From NCBI GenBank assembly GCA_030620925.1, contig JAUXIQ010000152.1, positions 1 to 5,758 of the forward strand: a stretch of 5,758 bases of DNA, read 5' to 3'. Origin of the DNA: JAUXIQ01 sp030620925 [NCBI: Nitrospinota bacterium] (GTDB taxonomy: Bacteria > JAUXIQ01). This document shows, piece by piece, positions 5,715 to 5,758 of this stretch. The notes beneath the pieces were generated by a model that searched no databases, was not told where the DNA came from, and saw only the letters and a program-made list of their open reading frames with translations. Numbering within the stretch: position 1 is the first letter of the stretch; every line of letters begins with the position of its first letter. The translations under genes were made by a program, and so were the position numbers.

Positions 5715-5758
5715 AATTGATTGGCTAGGCCATCAAACTCCTGTAGTCCCGCGGAACG

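Larger units (their letters stand above)
5321..5758. other. Repeat-rich intergenic region without a supportable gene
   Basis: No frame here resembles a protein. The longest open frame on the plus strand (5304-5603) runs straight through inverted repeats and starts inside the antisense of the iron-sulfur gene. The region holds a terminator-like hairpin, GTAGGGGC-type elements and a 30-bp inverted repeat, listed separately. The last 44 bases (5715-5758) show nothing recognisable. A minus-strand gene could end there (stop codons in all three frames near 5711-5737), but too little is visible to say. Confidence 0.7.

Noticed and set aside
5715-5758. C-terminal end of a minus-strand gene entering from the right edge
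   Set aside because: All three minus frames stop within the segment after 7 to 15 codons. None gives enough sequence to recognise a protein.
1-5758. CRISPR array, tRNA/rRNA genes, riboswitch, transposase, toxin-antitoxin pair or defence genes
   Set aside because: I saw no regularly spaced direct repeats, no tRNA-like cloverleaf or rRNA sequence, no recognisable riboswitch leader and no protein of these classes on either strand.

Overview
The window looks like chromosomal core sequence from a bacterium, probably an anaerobe or thermophile-type lineage with mid-range G+C. Evidence for this is the single-domain clostridial/deltaproteobacterial-type N-acetylglutamate synthase, a Lin0512-family protein, a stand-alone double-[4Fe-4S] protein, strong Shine-Dalgarno sequences and a GTG start. 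A Firmicutes (Clostridia) origin is the most natural guess. Chloroflexota or another deep anaerobic lineage is also possible, and the sequence alone does not settle it.

Layout, left to right. Positions 1-835 (minus) hold a membrane-anchored M23 peptidase, cut by the left edge before its last zinc-binding motif. Its promoter lies in the 117-bp gap to the next gene. Positions 953-1417 (minus) hold the N-acetylglutamate synthase-type GNAT enzyme, which also has its own promoter. A 244-bp AT-rich divergent gap follows. Positions 1662-2024 (plus) hold the Lin0512-family protein of unknown function. Positions 2139-4520 (plus) hold a complete LonA protease with all ATPase and protease residues present. 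Lon converges on a minus-strand gene at 4622-5314, a small QueG-related iron-sulfur protein. A hairpin terminator between them is oriented mainly to stop the iron-sulfur transcript.

From about 5340 to the right edge I see no supportable gene. This stretch is a nest of dispersed-repeat sequence. It contains a terminator-like hairpin carrying a GCCCCTAC end, an 84-bp element bounded by GTAGGGGC/GCCCCTAC with two internal hairpins, a 164-bp unit bounded by a perfect 30-bp inverted repeat, and another stray element end.

The genes do not form one pathway: cell-wall hydrolysis, arginine biosynthesis, protein quality control and an uncharacterised redox protein sit side by side. The only plausible co-transcribed pair is Lin0512-lon, and lon also has a candidate promoter of its own. 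I found no clear new multi-gene system. The least explained parts are the repeat nest, the Lin0512 gene and the iron-sulfur protein.
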